Positions 18,818-27,492 of a DNA stretch of 64,000 nucleotides are shown here, in pieces. How positions within the stretch are numbered: the stretch's first letter is position 1; each line of letters starts with the position of its first letter. The DNA comes from DATHKG01 sp035489435 (GTDB taxonomy: Bacteria > Bacteroidota > Bacteroidia > Chitinophagales > Chitinophagaceae), in the NCBI GenBank assembly GCA_035489435.1, contig DATHKG010000020.1. The stretch is one strand, 5' to 3'. The position numbers and the translations under genes are program-made. Below the pieces are notes generated by a model. That model worked only from the letters and a program-made list of their open reading frames with translations, was not told the DNA's origin and made no database searches.

Positions 18818-19598
18818 GCTGTGCTTCTTTTAAGAAAATGTGTGAGTTATCCATCCGCAGTTTAAGAAAACTGGCATAAACCTGTCGCATTGAATCCGGT
18901 GTTTCCGTATCGGATTCCGGATTCAGCCATTCGTCGGGTATCAAATCTACAATGTCATTTATAATTTCAGGGGTAATGATTTTTTTCAGTTCTATATCAG
19001 CTGAATCAAGTTCGGAGGCAAAAGGTAACATAACATGGTCTTTAACCAACATGAATGGTCTCAGGGCATGTTCTTCCCAATTCGACCAGGAATGATGAAA
19101 ATACAAAGCGGCGCCATGATCTATCAGCCACAATTCTTTGTTCCAGATGAGCATATTGGTATTACGGGCTGTGCGGTCTACATTCGTCAGCAGGCAATCC
19201 AGCCACACAATTTTGGAGGCAAGTAAAAGTTCTGTTTTGTTAATAACCGGATCAAAAGACATTGCCCCGGAAAGAAAATGCAGGCCAAGATTTAAACCTA
19301 CGCTTGCTTTGAGCAAATCCTGTATTTCTTCGTCGGGCTCCGTTCTGCCAAATGCGCTGTCAAGCTTTGCAAAAACAATCTCCGGCACCTTTAAGCCGGC
19401 AGCCCTGGCGATTTCACCGCCTATCAAATCAGCAATAAGTGCCTTTACACCCTGGCCCGCACCGCGAAACTTTAACACATACATGAAGTCATCATCTGCT
19501 TCTGCAATTGCTGGCAGTGAACCGCCTTCCCTTAACGGAGTTATATAACGGGTTACCTGAACGGTCCTTAAATTAGTTGAATCTTTCTTCATACTCAA
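18795..19598 (-). CDS. HipA-like kinase family protein
   Basis: A 267-residue protein of the short HipA-like group (PF20613 type), lacking the N-terminal HipA domain and any HipB partner. Visible kinase features are YVLKFRGAGQGVKALIADLIGGEIARAAG (nucleotide-binding region), the catalytic-loop-like VDRTARNTNMLIW (Asp and Asn), and the metal-binding LIDHGAALYFHH (DHG in place of DFG). All key residues appear kept, so activity is likely. Canonical HipA phosphorylates glutamyl-tRNA synthetase; whether this group does is unknown. It overlaps the DUF3037 gene by 23 bases. Confidence 0.85.
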   Translation of the reverse strand: MSMKKDSTNLRTVQVTRYITPLREGGSLPAIAEADDDFMYVLKFRGAGQGVKALIADLIGGEIARAAGLKVPEIVFAKLDSAFGRTEPDEEIQDLLKASVGLNLGLHFLSGAMSFDPVINKTELLLASKIVWLDCLLTNVDRTARNTNMLIWNKELWLIDHGAALYFHHSWSNWEEHALRPFMLVKDHVMLPFASELDSADIELKKIITPEIINDIVDLIPDEWLNPESDTETPDSMRQVYASFLKLRMDNSHIFLKEAQHARTALI

Positions 19599-19666
19599 TC
19601 TTGCAATTAACCGGGTATCGCCAATGTATGAGCGAAATTAGCTTATTGGTCAATACAAGATTCACG

Positions 19667-19903
19667 TTATTTTTTATCCTTCAATATCATATCCACAACT
19701 TCGCCCCATTTACGTATATCGTCAGATACCTCGCCATCAAGACCTGTCCAGGTTCCATGAGCATCTTTTTTAAGCCTGAAAGTTTCGTGTAAGATTTCAA
19801 CCTCGTAATACTCAAGCTGATTATCGCTTATAGCATAAACAAGATAATTAATTTCTGTTTCTTTAATTTTCCACGATTGGCGTGCCAACAAAGTTTTAGT
19901 CAT
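19667..19903 (-). CDS. Conserved hypothetical protein (78 aa)
   Basis: A small acidic/basic soluble protein (KIKETEINYLVYAISDNQLEYYEVEIL, then LKKDAHGTWTGLDGEVSDDIRKWGEVVDMIL). No signal peptide, membrane helix or recognised family. The plausible composition and lack of any better overlapping frame support it. It is 68 bases upstream of the HipA-like gene and in the same orientation. Confidence 0.6.
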   Translation of the reverse strand: MTKTLLARQSWKIKETEINYLVYAISDNQLEYYEVEILHETFRLKKDAHGTWTGLDGEVSDDIRKWGEVVDMILKDKK

Positions 19904-20084
19904 ATCTGTTCTTTGTACTCTTCAGCAATCAAAATCTGTACTCAGGCCCTTAAATATGGAGAAGTTAAGTCTTAAAAACAGATTTATTGATATTCATCAA
20001 GCTACAAATAAAATGCAATTTGTATTTAATTGTAGAATGACAGGAATCTGTACTGACAATAATATTGTTACTTTATGAATACAG

Positions 20085-20882
20085 ATGGTGAACTCATTTG
20101 CCGAACTTTTAATTGGACCGCTTTTTGGAAACTTTTGGGCCGCTTTTAACGGGACCCTTTTACATTTATCAATGACAGGTAACTTAGTCTTTATTTTATT
20201 ACTTACGGTGATGGTTGGGCTGACTATCTATAAACATAAACTCACCGTAGTTGGTGCCATTACCGGTGCTCTTGTAGCTATTGCTATTTTTGCCGGAACC
20301 GGTTTCCCTGGAATTATCCTTCTCGCTACTTTTTTCATAGCGGCAACCTTTGCTACCTCATGGCAATTTGATTTTAAAGTGCAACTTGGTTTATCAGAAA
20401 AAAATCATGGTCGCCGGGATAGTTTCCAGGTGCTCGCTAATGGGGGCATTGCGGGATTACTTGGCCTTGCTGCGATTACTTTTTCAGAATACCGGCATGT
20501 ATTGACTATAATGATTGCGTGCAGCCTGTCTGCTGCTACAGCCGATACTATATCTTCAGAACTTGGTTCATTGTATGGCAAAAAATTTTTGAACATCATG
20601 ACGTTCAGGCCCGACAAGCGGGGCGAGAACGGAGTTGTCAGCCTGGAGGGTTTTGCATTTGGTATCCTTGGCAGCAGTTTGATTGCTCTTGCTTACGGGT
20701 TAACAGAAGAATTCAGTTGGAGCACTATTTTAATAATAGTTATTGCAGGCACAGTTGGCAACCTCGTGGATTCTGTCCTCGGAGCCACACTGGAAAGAAA
20801 TGGCAAAATCAAAAATAACGGGGTAAATTTTCTTAACACTTTTTCCGCTTCAATCTTTGCCCTGATATCATTATTGCTTTAA
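20085..20882 (+). CDS. DUF92/TMEM19 family integral membrane protein
   Basis: A 265-residue membrane protein with about six hydrophobic helices. Signature motifs of the DUF92 family are all visible: ATFATSWQFDFKVQLGLSEK, ADTISSELGSLYGKK, GENGVVSLEGFAFGILGS, GTVGNLVDSVLGATLERNG and NNGVNFLNTFSA. Plant members act as phytyl-phosphate kinases (VTE6); bacterial members are uncharacterised but could phosphorylate an isoprenoid phosphate. That activity is inference. Single gene, no operon partner. Confidence 0.9.
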   Translation: MVNSFAELLIGPLFGNFWAAFNGTLLHLSMTGNLVFILLLTVMVGLTIYKHKLTVVGAITGALVAIAIFAGTGFPGIILLATFFIAATFATSWQFDFKVQLGLSEKNHGRRDSFQVLANGGIAGLLGLAAITFSEYRHVLTIMIACSLSAATADTISSELGSLYGKKFLNIMTFRPDKRGENGVVSLEGFAFGILGSSLIALAYGLTEEFSWSTILIIVIAGTVGNLVDSVLGATLERNGKIKNNGVNFLNTFSASIFALISLLL

Positions 20883-21013
20883 TTCTCAAATCACCAATTC
20901 CGGTTATAGAACATCCATTATTTGGGTATCATTTCCTATATCCTAATTCCAGATTTTTGAACCTGCAATCAGGATAGGAGCAGATAGATCAAATAAAATC
21001 AAATGTTGCAAGG

Positions 21014-21589
21014 ATGGAAAAAAAATTAGTTCCACGCAAAGTATTTTATAACCCCATTTACCGCGACAAGGTTACAGTTTTAAAATCGGCTTCGGAAACA
21101 GGTGGGCTTTATTCCCTGGGTGAACTGGAGATTTCTCCGGGAGGTGGCGACAGTATGCATGTTCATAGTGCATTCGAAGAAACTTTTACGGCAGTAAGAG
21201 GTGAGCTTGGTGTTATGTTAAGTGGAAAGCTATACAACCTGAGACCGGGGGAATCCATTACGGTTCCAAGAAATACTACACATCACTTTATAAATAAATC
21301 CGGAGAAACAATAGTTTGCCAGGTAAGGTTTGTCCCGGGACACGGGGATTTTGTTAAAGGTCTTGCCATCGGATATGGTCTTGCAACTGAAGGTAAAACA
21401 ACAAAAAAAGGCATACCCAAAAGCTTAACTCATCTCGCTTTGCTTATGGTGCTCACTGATACCCAACCCAGTGGGATGTTGAAATATATTTTTCCAATAT
21501 TTAAATGGCTGGCTGCAAAAGCCAGGAAGGATGGTACCCAGCAGATGTTGCTGGAAAAATATTACTACCTGAAATCAGACCGGAACTGA
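21014..21589 (+). CDS. Cupin domain protein
   Basis: A 191-residue protein with a single cupin fold in the N-terminal two-thirds. Cupin motif 1 is MHVHSAFEETFTAVRGEL (HxH...E metal ligands) and motif 2 is ITVPRNTTHHFINKSGE (the His). The C-terminal tail is a helical segment (HLALLMVLTDTQPSGM, IFPIFKWLAAKARKDG). Probably a metal-binding soluble protein; the reaction is unknown. It precedes the cytochrome gene by 65 bases, with no strong sign of co-transcription. Confidence 0.82.
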   Translation: MEKKLVPRKVFYNPIYRDKVTVLKSASETGGLYSLGELEISPGGGDSMHVHSAFEETFTAVRGELGVMLSGKLYNLRPGESITVPRNTTHHFINKSGETIVCQVRFVPGHGDFVKGLAIGYGLATEGKTTKKGIPKSLTHLALLMVLTDTQPSGMLKYIFPIFKWLAAKARKDGTQQMLLEKYYYLKSDRN

Positions 21590-21654
21590 TCTCCTTCCAA
21601 CGCTGAAGTTGCAATTCTTTCAAATACAATCATAAATCAAATCGCTTAAACACT

Positions 21655-22620
21655 GTGAAAAAAATACTCCGTGTTACGGGAATCATCATTGTTGGCATAA
21701 TCTGCTGTCTTTTTATTTTTATCCAGTTAAGACATAACAGGAAATTTGACGCTCCCTTTCCTTCTATCCTCGCAAGTACTGACACCAGTGTAATTTCAAG
21801 GGGTCGTGAACTGGTATTTGGTGCGGCTCATTGTGCAAACTGCCATGCCCCGGAACAGAAATCGCCATCGGCCAGCGAAAACCAGCTAATTCCATTATCG
21901 GGCGGTCTTAAATTCGAAATCCCTCTTGGCGATATATTTGCACCAAATCTTACTCCCGATAAAACGGGCATACTTTATAAAACAGATCAGGCAATTGCCA
22001 GGGCTTTACGATATGGAGTAGGTACCGATAGCCGGGCATTGTTCGACTTTATGCCCTTTCATCACACAAGTGATGAAGACCTAAGAGCAATCATTTCATA
22101 TCTGCGTTCACAGCCACCCGTTGTAAATGAAGTGCCGGAAAACAATATGAATCTCCTTGGCAAAGCGGTAAAAGCACTGGTCCTTGAGCCTGCAGGCCCC
22201 AATGAAAAAGTGCCGATGGCTGTTAGCCGGGATACAACAGCAAATTATGGCAGGTATATAGCAAACAATATTGCAAACTGCCAGGGATGCCATACAAACC
22301 GAGACCTTATGACCGGTGCGTTTATTGGTCAGCGTTATGCAGGTGGATTTACCATGGAATCGAAAACAGACTCTGGTTCATTTTTTATCACATCGCCAAA
22401 TCTTACTCCCCATAAGTCGGGAAGGATAACCGGCTGGTCACAGGGTCAGTTTATAGCCCGGTTCCGGAAGGGTAGAGTTATTAAGGAATCACATATGCCC
22501 TGGGAGCCCTTTAGTAAAATGAAAGAAGATGATCTGAAAGCGATTTACAAATATCTTCAGACCCTTCAGCCGATAGATAATTATGTCGCACCTGGCGTAT
22601 CAGCGAAAAAAGGAACTTAA
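21655..22620 (+). CDS. Diheme c-type cytochrome, membrane-anchored
   Basis: A 321-residue protein starting at GTG (21655). An N-terminal signal/anchor (VTGIIIVGIICCLFIFIQL) is followed by two cytochrome c domains, each with a haem motif: CANCH near residue 60 and CQGCH near residue 210. Distal Met ligands are plausible in LFDFMPFHH and SHMPWEPF. The form matches diheme cytochromes linked to periplasmic dehydrogenases. A paralogue with the same layout lies at 28407. The stop codon is followed at once by a heptamer repeat array. Confidence 0.9.
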   Translation: MKKILRVTGIIIVGIICCLFIFIQLRHNRKFDAPFPSILASTDTSVISRGRELVFGAAHCANCHAPEQKSPSASENQLIPLSGGLKFEIPLGDIFAPNLTPDKTGILYKTDQAIARALRYGVGTDSRALFDFMPFHHTSDEDLRAIISYLRSQPPVVNEVPENNMNLLGKAVKALVLEPAGPNEKVPMAVSRDTTANYGRYIANNIANCQGCHTNRDLMTGAFIGQRYAGGFTMESKTDSGSFFITSPNLTPHKSGRITGWSQGQFIARFRKGRVIKESHMPWEPFSKMKEDDLKAIYKYLQTLQPIDNYVAPGVSAKKGT

Positions 22621-22715
22621 GGAGTTATGAGTTATGAGTGATGAGTTATGAGTGAGTGATGAGGTATGATTTCTTAACTCCTTTCATAACTCATAACTCA
22701 TAATTCATAATTCTC
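22621..22715. repeat. Heptamer repeat inverted array between convergent genes
   Basis: The 95 bases between two convergent stop codons are built of agttatg/agtgatg units on the left and cataact/cataatt units on the right, so the arms can pair as a long hairpin (bidirectional terminator). On both strands the array begins 1-3 bases after the stop. The minus-strand arm begins gagaattatgaattatga, identical to the plus-strand arm at 4486. Confidence 0.88.
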
Positions 22716-23363
22716 TTAAACGATTCGTTCTTTCATTGCTTTCGAAACTACTTCGGTGAGTGACGCCACATGCAGTTTTTCATATATCTTTTTCACATGA
22801 CTGCGAACTGTTTCATAACTGATATGTAGTTTATCTGTAATCATCTTGTAAGCAAGACCTTCAACTATACATGCGAGCACTTCCTTTTCTCTTGGTGTGA
22901 GATTATAATCAGGCACGGCTTCAGGTATAACATGTTTGGACATTTCCTGCATCTTGTTAAACATCTTCCTTGCTATCGATGGGCTCATTGGCGAACCACC
23001 GTATTGCAACTCCTTGATGGCATCCACCAACCTGGTGTTAAGAAAATTTTTGAGCAGATAACCGGAAGCACCAGCGCAAATTGAATCGAAAACCCTGTCA
23101 TCATCTTCAAAAACAGTCTGCATCAGGATCTGGATATTGGGATATTCTTTTTTAATAGCCCGTACTGCCTCTATCCCTGTCATGGCAGGCATTTCTATGT
23201 CCATAAGGACAATATCGGGTTTACATTCCCGTATGTCATCAAGGCAATCCAGGACATGGCTGAAAGAACCCACTACTTCAAATTCAGGATCAGTCGCCAG
23301 TAACATGCCGATACTCTCACGGATGTTTTTGTTGTCGTCAAAAATCGCAATACGTAGGCTCAT
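22716..23363 (-). CDS. NarL/FixJ family response regulator
   Basis: A 215-residue two-domain regulator: receiver (IAIFDDNKNIRESIG acidic pocket; phospho-Asp in DIVLMDIEMPAMTG; Lys in YLLKNFLN) and C-terminal LuxR-type helix-turn-helix (LTPREKEVLACIVEGLAYKMI, ISYETVRSHVKKIYEKLHV). It lies 52 bases downstream of the HisKA_3 sensor at 23416 on the same strand, its clear partner. Likely DNA-binding when phosphorylated. Confidence 0.95.
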   Translation of the reverse strand: MSLRIAIFDDNKNIRESIGMLLATDPEFEVVGSFSHVLDCLDDIRECKPDIVLMDIEMPAMTGIEAVRAIKKEYPNIQILMQTVFEDDDRVFDSICAGASGYLLKNFLNTRLVDAIKELQYGGSPMSPSIARKMFNKMQEMSKHVIPEAVPDYNLTPREKEVLACIVEGLAYKMITDKLHISYETVRSHVKKIYEKLHVASLTEVVSKAMKERIV

Positions 23364-23415
23364 AACTTTATTTTATTGAAGGTATTGTTAATAAACTGTT
23401 ACACATATCCCCTAA

Positions 23416-26400
23416 TCAGGTGATTGGGAACTGCAGTTTGACAGTTAAACCATTTCCGTTGGACGAATACAATTCACAACTGCCTTTCAGTTCCTTTGCC
23501 CGCATTGACATATTCTTAAGTCCATTCCCGGATAAGGAGTGCCGGTTTGTTTCTTTGATCTCCTTCATTTCAAAACCGGTCCCATCATCACGGATGATCA
23601 TCTCGAGCCTGAAATTCCGCACCTGTATCGCAACATATAGGTTCTTGCAGGATGAATACTTTACAGCGTTGTTAACTGCTTCTTTAAATATGAGGTAGAA
23701 ATTTTTTCGTTGGGTCATCTCAAGGTTAAGATTTTCGATACCGGGATCATATTTGAAATGCAATTGTATATCTTTTACCGCCAGCAGTGGTTTGGCAAAA
23801 GATTCCATACGCTGCAACATCACCGGCATACTATCATTGCGGGGATTTATTGTCCAGACGATATCACTCATTTCACTGATCATGTTGCCGGATGTTTCGC
23901 TAATCTTTTCCAGCGCATCCTTAAGCTTATCATTTTTATTCTGCTCATTATAAATTTTAGCCACCTGGCTGTAAACACCAATGCTGCTAAGCGTGGAACC
24001 GACGTTGTCATGCAGATCCTGAGCTATTTTATTCCTGATTGCCTGTCGGTTTAAAATTTCGTTTACCCGGTAACGATAGATGCCATATATGATGGCAGCA
24101 AATATAGCTGTGCAGAAAGCGTAAAACCACCAGGTTTTATAAAATGGCGGGATAACGCTGATCATTATCTGGTTTTTGTATTCATACCAAACGCCAGGCC
24201 GGTTGGTTGCCCGCACCCTGAATACATAGTCGCCACCGGCTAAATTTGAGAAGCTGACTTTGTTTTCTGTTCCCAGGTCAACCCAGGTATTATTAAATCC
24301 GGCAAGCTGGTACTGGAACTCTACAGGTGTTTTATTTGAAAAACTTGGAGCAGAAAATTCAATAGTGATATAATTCTGGTTATATGCCAATCCTATTTTT
24401 TCATGATTCAGCAAATGATTGCTTGATTGGTTGAATATCCTGAAATCAGTAATATAAACCGGTAGCTGGGGCTGATTTTCGTTGACTTTCAACGGGTCGA
24501 ATTCGATAAAATAATTTTTTCCGGCAACATAAAATTTCCCGGCTTTATCCTGGAATATTTTTCCATGTACCCCGGCAGACTTTTCAATGTCGGGCAACTG
24601 GTAACTTGTATAGATCTTTGATTGTGGATCGTATTTATCAAGATTTCCATTGCTGATCATCCACACCTTTCCATTTTTATCAAGTTGTATCCCTTCCAGC
24701 AGGTTGTTGCTTTCAGGTATATGGTGCGCAGTATCAGCTTTTGTATCATAATAATGAAGTCCTCCACCATAAGTTGTAACCCAGAGATGCTGATTTTTAT
24801 CTTCTATCATATCGGTGACATCATTGTTACTCAAACCATCTTTTCTTAAAGGGTTGTTTTTGTAAAATGTAAATTGCTGCTCGCCGTTTTTCCCCCAGAT
24901 GCCGATGCCATTTTTCGCTGTGGCCAGGTATAGTCTTCCACTGGTTGGACTTTTATAAATTTTTTTTACAAGGTTATCGCGGATATTGAAGTTTGCCAGG
25001 ATGTTCATTGAGGTATCAAGACGGGTGACCCACTTGTTGCGCGACCAAAAATAATAGGCGAGGAAATGACCATATGGAGAGGCGATCAATACAGGCTCAT
25101 TATTGTAGCTGTCTTCGGCCACAGATACTATATGTGATTTTATTATCTGGTTTATGACACTGTCTTTGTCGGTATTCTTTAATAAGCCAAGGGTGAATTT
25201 GTGCGGATCCATGACAAACAGTGAGTAGTTTGTGCCAACAAAAAGATCACCTGCCTTTGACTTATAGAACTTTGATACTTCGAGTTCTTTGCCCTTGTAA
25301 ATAAGCGGTTTAAGAACAAAGTTCATCTCTCCGATTTTCCGGATATAGATTCCTTTGCTGGTGCCTATCCAGAAATCATTCGAGTCTGTTTCGAAAAAGT
25401 CGTATAAGGTGATATTGTCATTTTGGGCTTTGCTGATAAAATGTTGCCGGAATTGTTGTTGTAATGGATTGCTGATACTTACGCCCAGGTTTGTTCCCAG
25501 CCATATTAGTCCGGTTTTATCGATAAACACGCAGTTCACCTGGTTATCGGCGATGCTACCGCCTTTTGAAGGGTCATGCTCGTAATTACGAAACTCATTT
25601 GTTGCAGGATCATAAATATGCAAACCTTTTGTGCGGCCACCCATCCATACCAGGCCCGACTTACTCTCTGCAAAACTGAGTATCTCGTCATTCTGAAAAG
25701 AAAATTCGCTGTTATCTTTTTGATAGCAGATCTCAGAACGCGATGCCTGATCATACTTGTATAACACCTTGTCCCAGGAACCGAACCAGGTATTCTTTTT
25801 GCTATCAGTAAATAACGATAAGACTGTTACATGCGGTAATGTTTTTGTATAAAGATCATTATATCGCGGATCCATTGAGTAAGTGAGCCTGTCAGTATTG
25901 ATATATAACAAACCTCCTCCCTGTCTTCCCGCCCATAATGTATTTGGTTCTCTTAAAGTAAGTGCCAGAACAGTTTTTGTACCACTGTTGATTGGGCTAA
26001 GGAACCGCTCTTTTTTTTTGTCGAAACGCAGTACATAATACCCGCTGGTTGCAAGCCAAAGATAACCTGCGGTGTCCTGGACTATCTTGTTGATAATATT
26101 AACGGGAATTGAAACGGAGTCCCCGGGAAGATTTTTGAACTGCCTGAATTGCTTTGCGGGTTCAAGCCTGTAGTCATATTTGGTTAGTCCTCCATCTGCA
26201 GTAGCTATCCATAAAATCTGTTGATCATCCTCAAACAAATCAGTGATGATATTACCGGAGATAGTAGTGGTGGTACCCGGTGTATTTTTGAAAACTGTAA
26301 AACGAGTTCCATCATATCGGTTGAGGCCATCGTTTGTACCCAGCCAAACAAAACCTCTTTTGTCCTGGATAATGCAGTTCACTTTATTATGTGACAAACC

Positions 26401-26517
26401 ATTTTGAGTGGTAATGTTTTCAAAGTAAAGCGAAGGCGGCTGCGCGCCCGCAAAATTGCAGACCAAAAGAGTTATAAATAACATGCTGGTCAGCCGCATC
26501 ATGGATAGGTTGTTCAT
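23416..26517 (-). CDS. Reg_prop/Y_Y_Y sensor with NarL-type (HisKA_3) histidine kinase
   Basis: A 1033-residue sensor. Signal peptide (MLFITLLVCNFAGAQ), Reg_prop propellers (GLSHNKVNCIIQDKRGFVWLG, then many IWLGT/LWVTT blades), a Y_Y_Y domain near 700-785 ending IPPFYKTWW, one membrane helix near 795, then the DHp helix IAQDLHDNVGSTLSSIGVY with phospho-acceptor His near residue 835, and an HATPase_c domain (AVNNAVKYSS, RDDGTGFEMKEI, GNGLKNMSMRA). Unlike the sensor at 5983, the kinase core is the NarX/NarQ type and its regulator is adjacent. The ligand is unknown; the next genes upstream are secreted lipoproteins rather than sugar enzymes. Confidence 0.95.
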   Translation of the reverse strand: MNNLSMMRLTSMLFITLLVCNFAGAQPPSLYFENITTQNGLSHNKVNCIIQDKRGFVWLGTNDGLNRYDGTRFTVFKNTPGTTTTISGNIITDLFEDDQQILWIATADGGLTKYDYRLEPAKQFRQFKNLPGDSVSIPVNIINKIVQDTAGYLWLATSGYYVLRFDKKKERFLSPINSGTKTVLALTLREPNTLWAGRQGGGLLYINTDRLTYSMDPRYNDLYTKTLPHVTVLSLFTDSKKNTWFGSWDKVLYKYDQASRSEICYQKDNSEFSFQNDEILSFAESKSGLVWMGGRTKGLHIYDPATNEFRNYEHDPSKGGSIADNQVNCVFIDKTGLIWLGTNLGVSISNPLQQQFRQHFISKAQNDNITLYDFFETDSNDFWIGTSKGIYIRKIGEMNFVLKPLIYKGKELEVSKFYKSKAGDLFVGTNYSLFVMDPHKFTLGLLKNTDKDSVINQIIKSHIVSVAEDSYNNEPVLIASPYGHFLAYYFWSRNKWVTRLDTSMNILANFNIRDNLVKKIYKSPTSGRLYLATAKNGIGIWGKNGEQQFTFYKNNPLRKDGLSNNDVTDMIEDKNQHLWVTTYGGGLHYYDTKADTAHHIPESNNLLEGIQLDKNGKVWMISNGNLDKYDPQSKIYTSYQLPDIEKSAGVHGKIFQDKAGKFYVAGKNYFIEFDPLKVNENQPQLPVYITDFRIFNQSSNHLLNHEKIGLAYNQNYITIEFSAPSFSNKTPVEFQYQLAGFNNTWVDLGTENKVSFSNLAGGDYVFRVRATNRPGVWYEYKNQIMISVIPPFYKTWWFYAFCTAIFAAIIYGIYRYRVNEILNRQAIRNKIAQDLHDNVGSTLSSIGVYSQVAKIYNEQNKNDKLKDALEKISETSGNMISEMSDIVWTINPRNDSMPVMLQRMESFAKPLLAVKDIQLHFKYDPGIENLNLEMTQRKNFYLIFKEAVNNAVKYSSCKNLYVAIQVRNFRLEMIIRDDGTGFEMKEIKETNRHSLSGNGLKNMSMRAKELKGSCELYSSNGNGLTVKLQFPIT

Positions 26518-26572
26518 TAAAATTACCTAAACATCCGGCTATTTGTTACCCGAATATCTTTTTTGGGGTTTT

Positions 26573-27328
26573 TTAGGGTTGAATTGTTGGTTCGCTGTAT
26601 AAAAAATCATCGAGAACAATCAGGTCTTTGGGTCCCCCGTTTGAAATGTCAGCCTGGCCGGCACTGAGAATCCCGGGATGACTAACTACAACCCTGGTTA
26701 CTTTCTGATTTGCCCTGAACTGAACACCAAGGAATGAAAATGAGGAGTTTGCATCATGAACAGGAATAAAAAACTTTCCGAGGCTTTTATCATCATTGAA
26801 AAATTCAAGATAACTTTCGTTGGGAACATCGACATCTGAGAATACTGCACCGAAACCGCGGACTGAGGCCGATGTTGCCTGCCCTGGAACCTGGAAACCA
26901 ACTTCCCATAACGAGCTTGATGTGTTGGCAAAAGTGTTGGTACCGCTGAATGGTTTGAAACTCCCGGCAGCCAGGACGTTGATGTCTTCAAAATTTGATT
27001 TACTTACCACGAACGAACCCGCCACGGAGGTATAAACTAACCCGCGTTGTCTTGCAGCGAGTGCACCAGGTCCTGTGGGGTTAAAAAAATCATTTGGAAG
27101 TGGCTTTCCAAGTTGATTATCGGGAACTGCATCCCAATTGACTTCCCGGCGACCGCTGGTAGTAGCAGAACCGCTGTTTAATGGTCCGAGTAATTGGCGA
27201 AAGGCATCTATCTCATCCTCGATGGACCCATTGCCCTGTATGACCACCGGGTTCTCGTCTACCATATCTTTTTTACAGGAATTAAAGAGCACTGAAAGGG
27301 TTAAAAGTGCTAAGAACGTTTTTTTCAT
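26573..27328 (-). CDS. Secreted lipoprotein, SGRREVNWD family, copy 1
   Basis: A 251-residue predicted lipoprotein (lipobox FNSC after LLTLSVLF). It carries the motif SGRREVNWDAVPD followed by PNDFFNPTGPGALAARQRGLVY, then a beta-rich domain (VRGFGAVFSDVD, LEFFNDDKSLG, FSFLGVQF) and a C-terminal GGPKDLIVLDDFLYSEP. It is a clear paralogue of the gene at 27493. The family is conserved but I know no function; the beta-rich C-terminal domain might be an adhesive or calcium-binding module. It precedes the sensor kinase on the same strand. Confidence 0.82.
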   Translation of the reverse strand: MKKTFLALLTLSVLFNSCKKDMVDENPVVIQGNGSIEDEIDAFRQLLGPLNSGSATTSGRREVNWDAVPDNQLGKPLPNDFFNPTGPGALAARQRGLVYTSVAGSFVVSKSNFEDINVLAAGSFKPFSGTNTFANTSSSLWEVGFQVPGQATSASVRGFGAVFSDVDVPNESYLEFFNDDKSLGKFFIPVHDANSSFSFLGVQFRANQKVTRVVVSHPGILSAGQADISNGGPKDLIVLDDFLYSEPTIQP

Positions 27329-27440
27329 GATGGAGGTTTGAATATCAAAGATTCACAATCAGGCGCATCTTTCTTGTCACCAAAAACGGGGATTCACAAC
27401 TGTTGTGGAGACAAGCTGCACATGTTGTTGGAGAAAGAAC

Positions 27441-27468
27441 AAAAAAATCTTCCCGAAGGAAGATTTTT
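27441..27468. terminator. Rho-independent terminator between the two lipoprotein genes
   Basis: A perfect 11-bp stem aaaaatcttcc/ggaagattttt (27443-27453 and 27458-27468) with a cgaa tetraloop and A/T runs on both sides. It lies 25 bases after the stop of the minus-strand gene at 27493, so the two paralogues are separately terminated. Confidence 0.88.
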
Positions 27469-27492
27469 ACCAAACAAACCACAACAATAATT

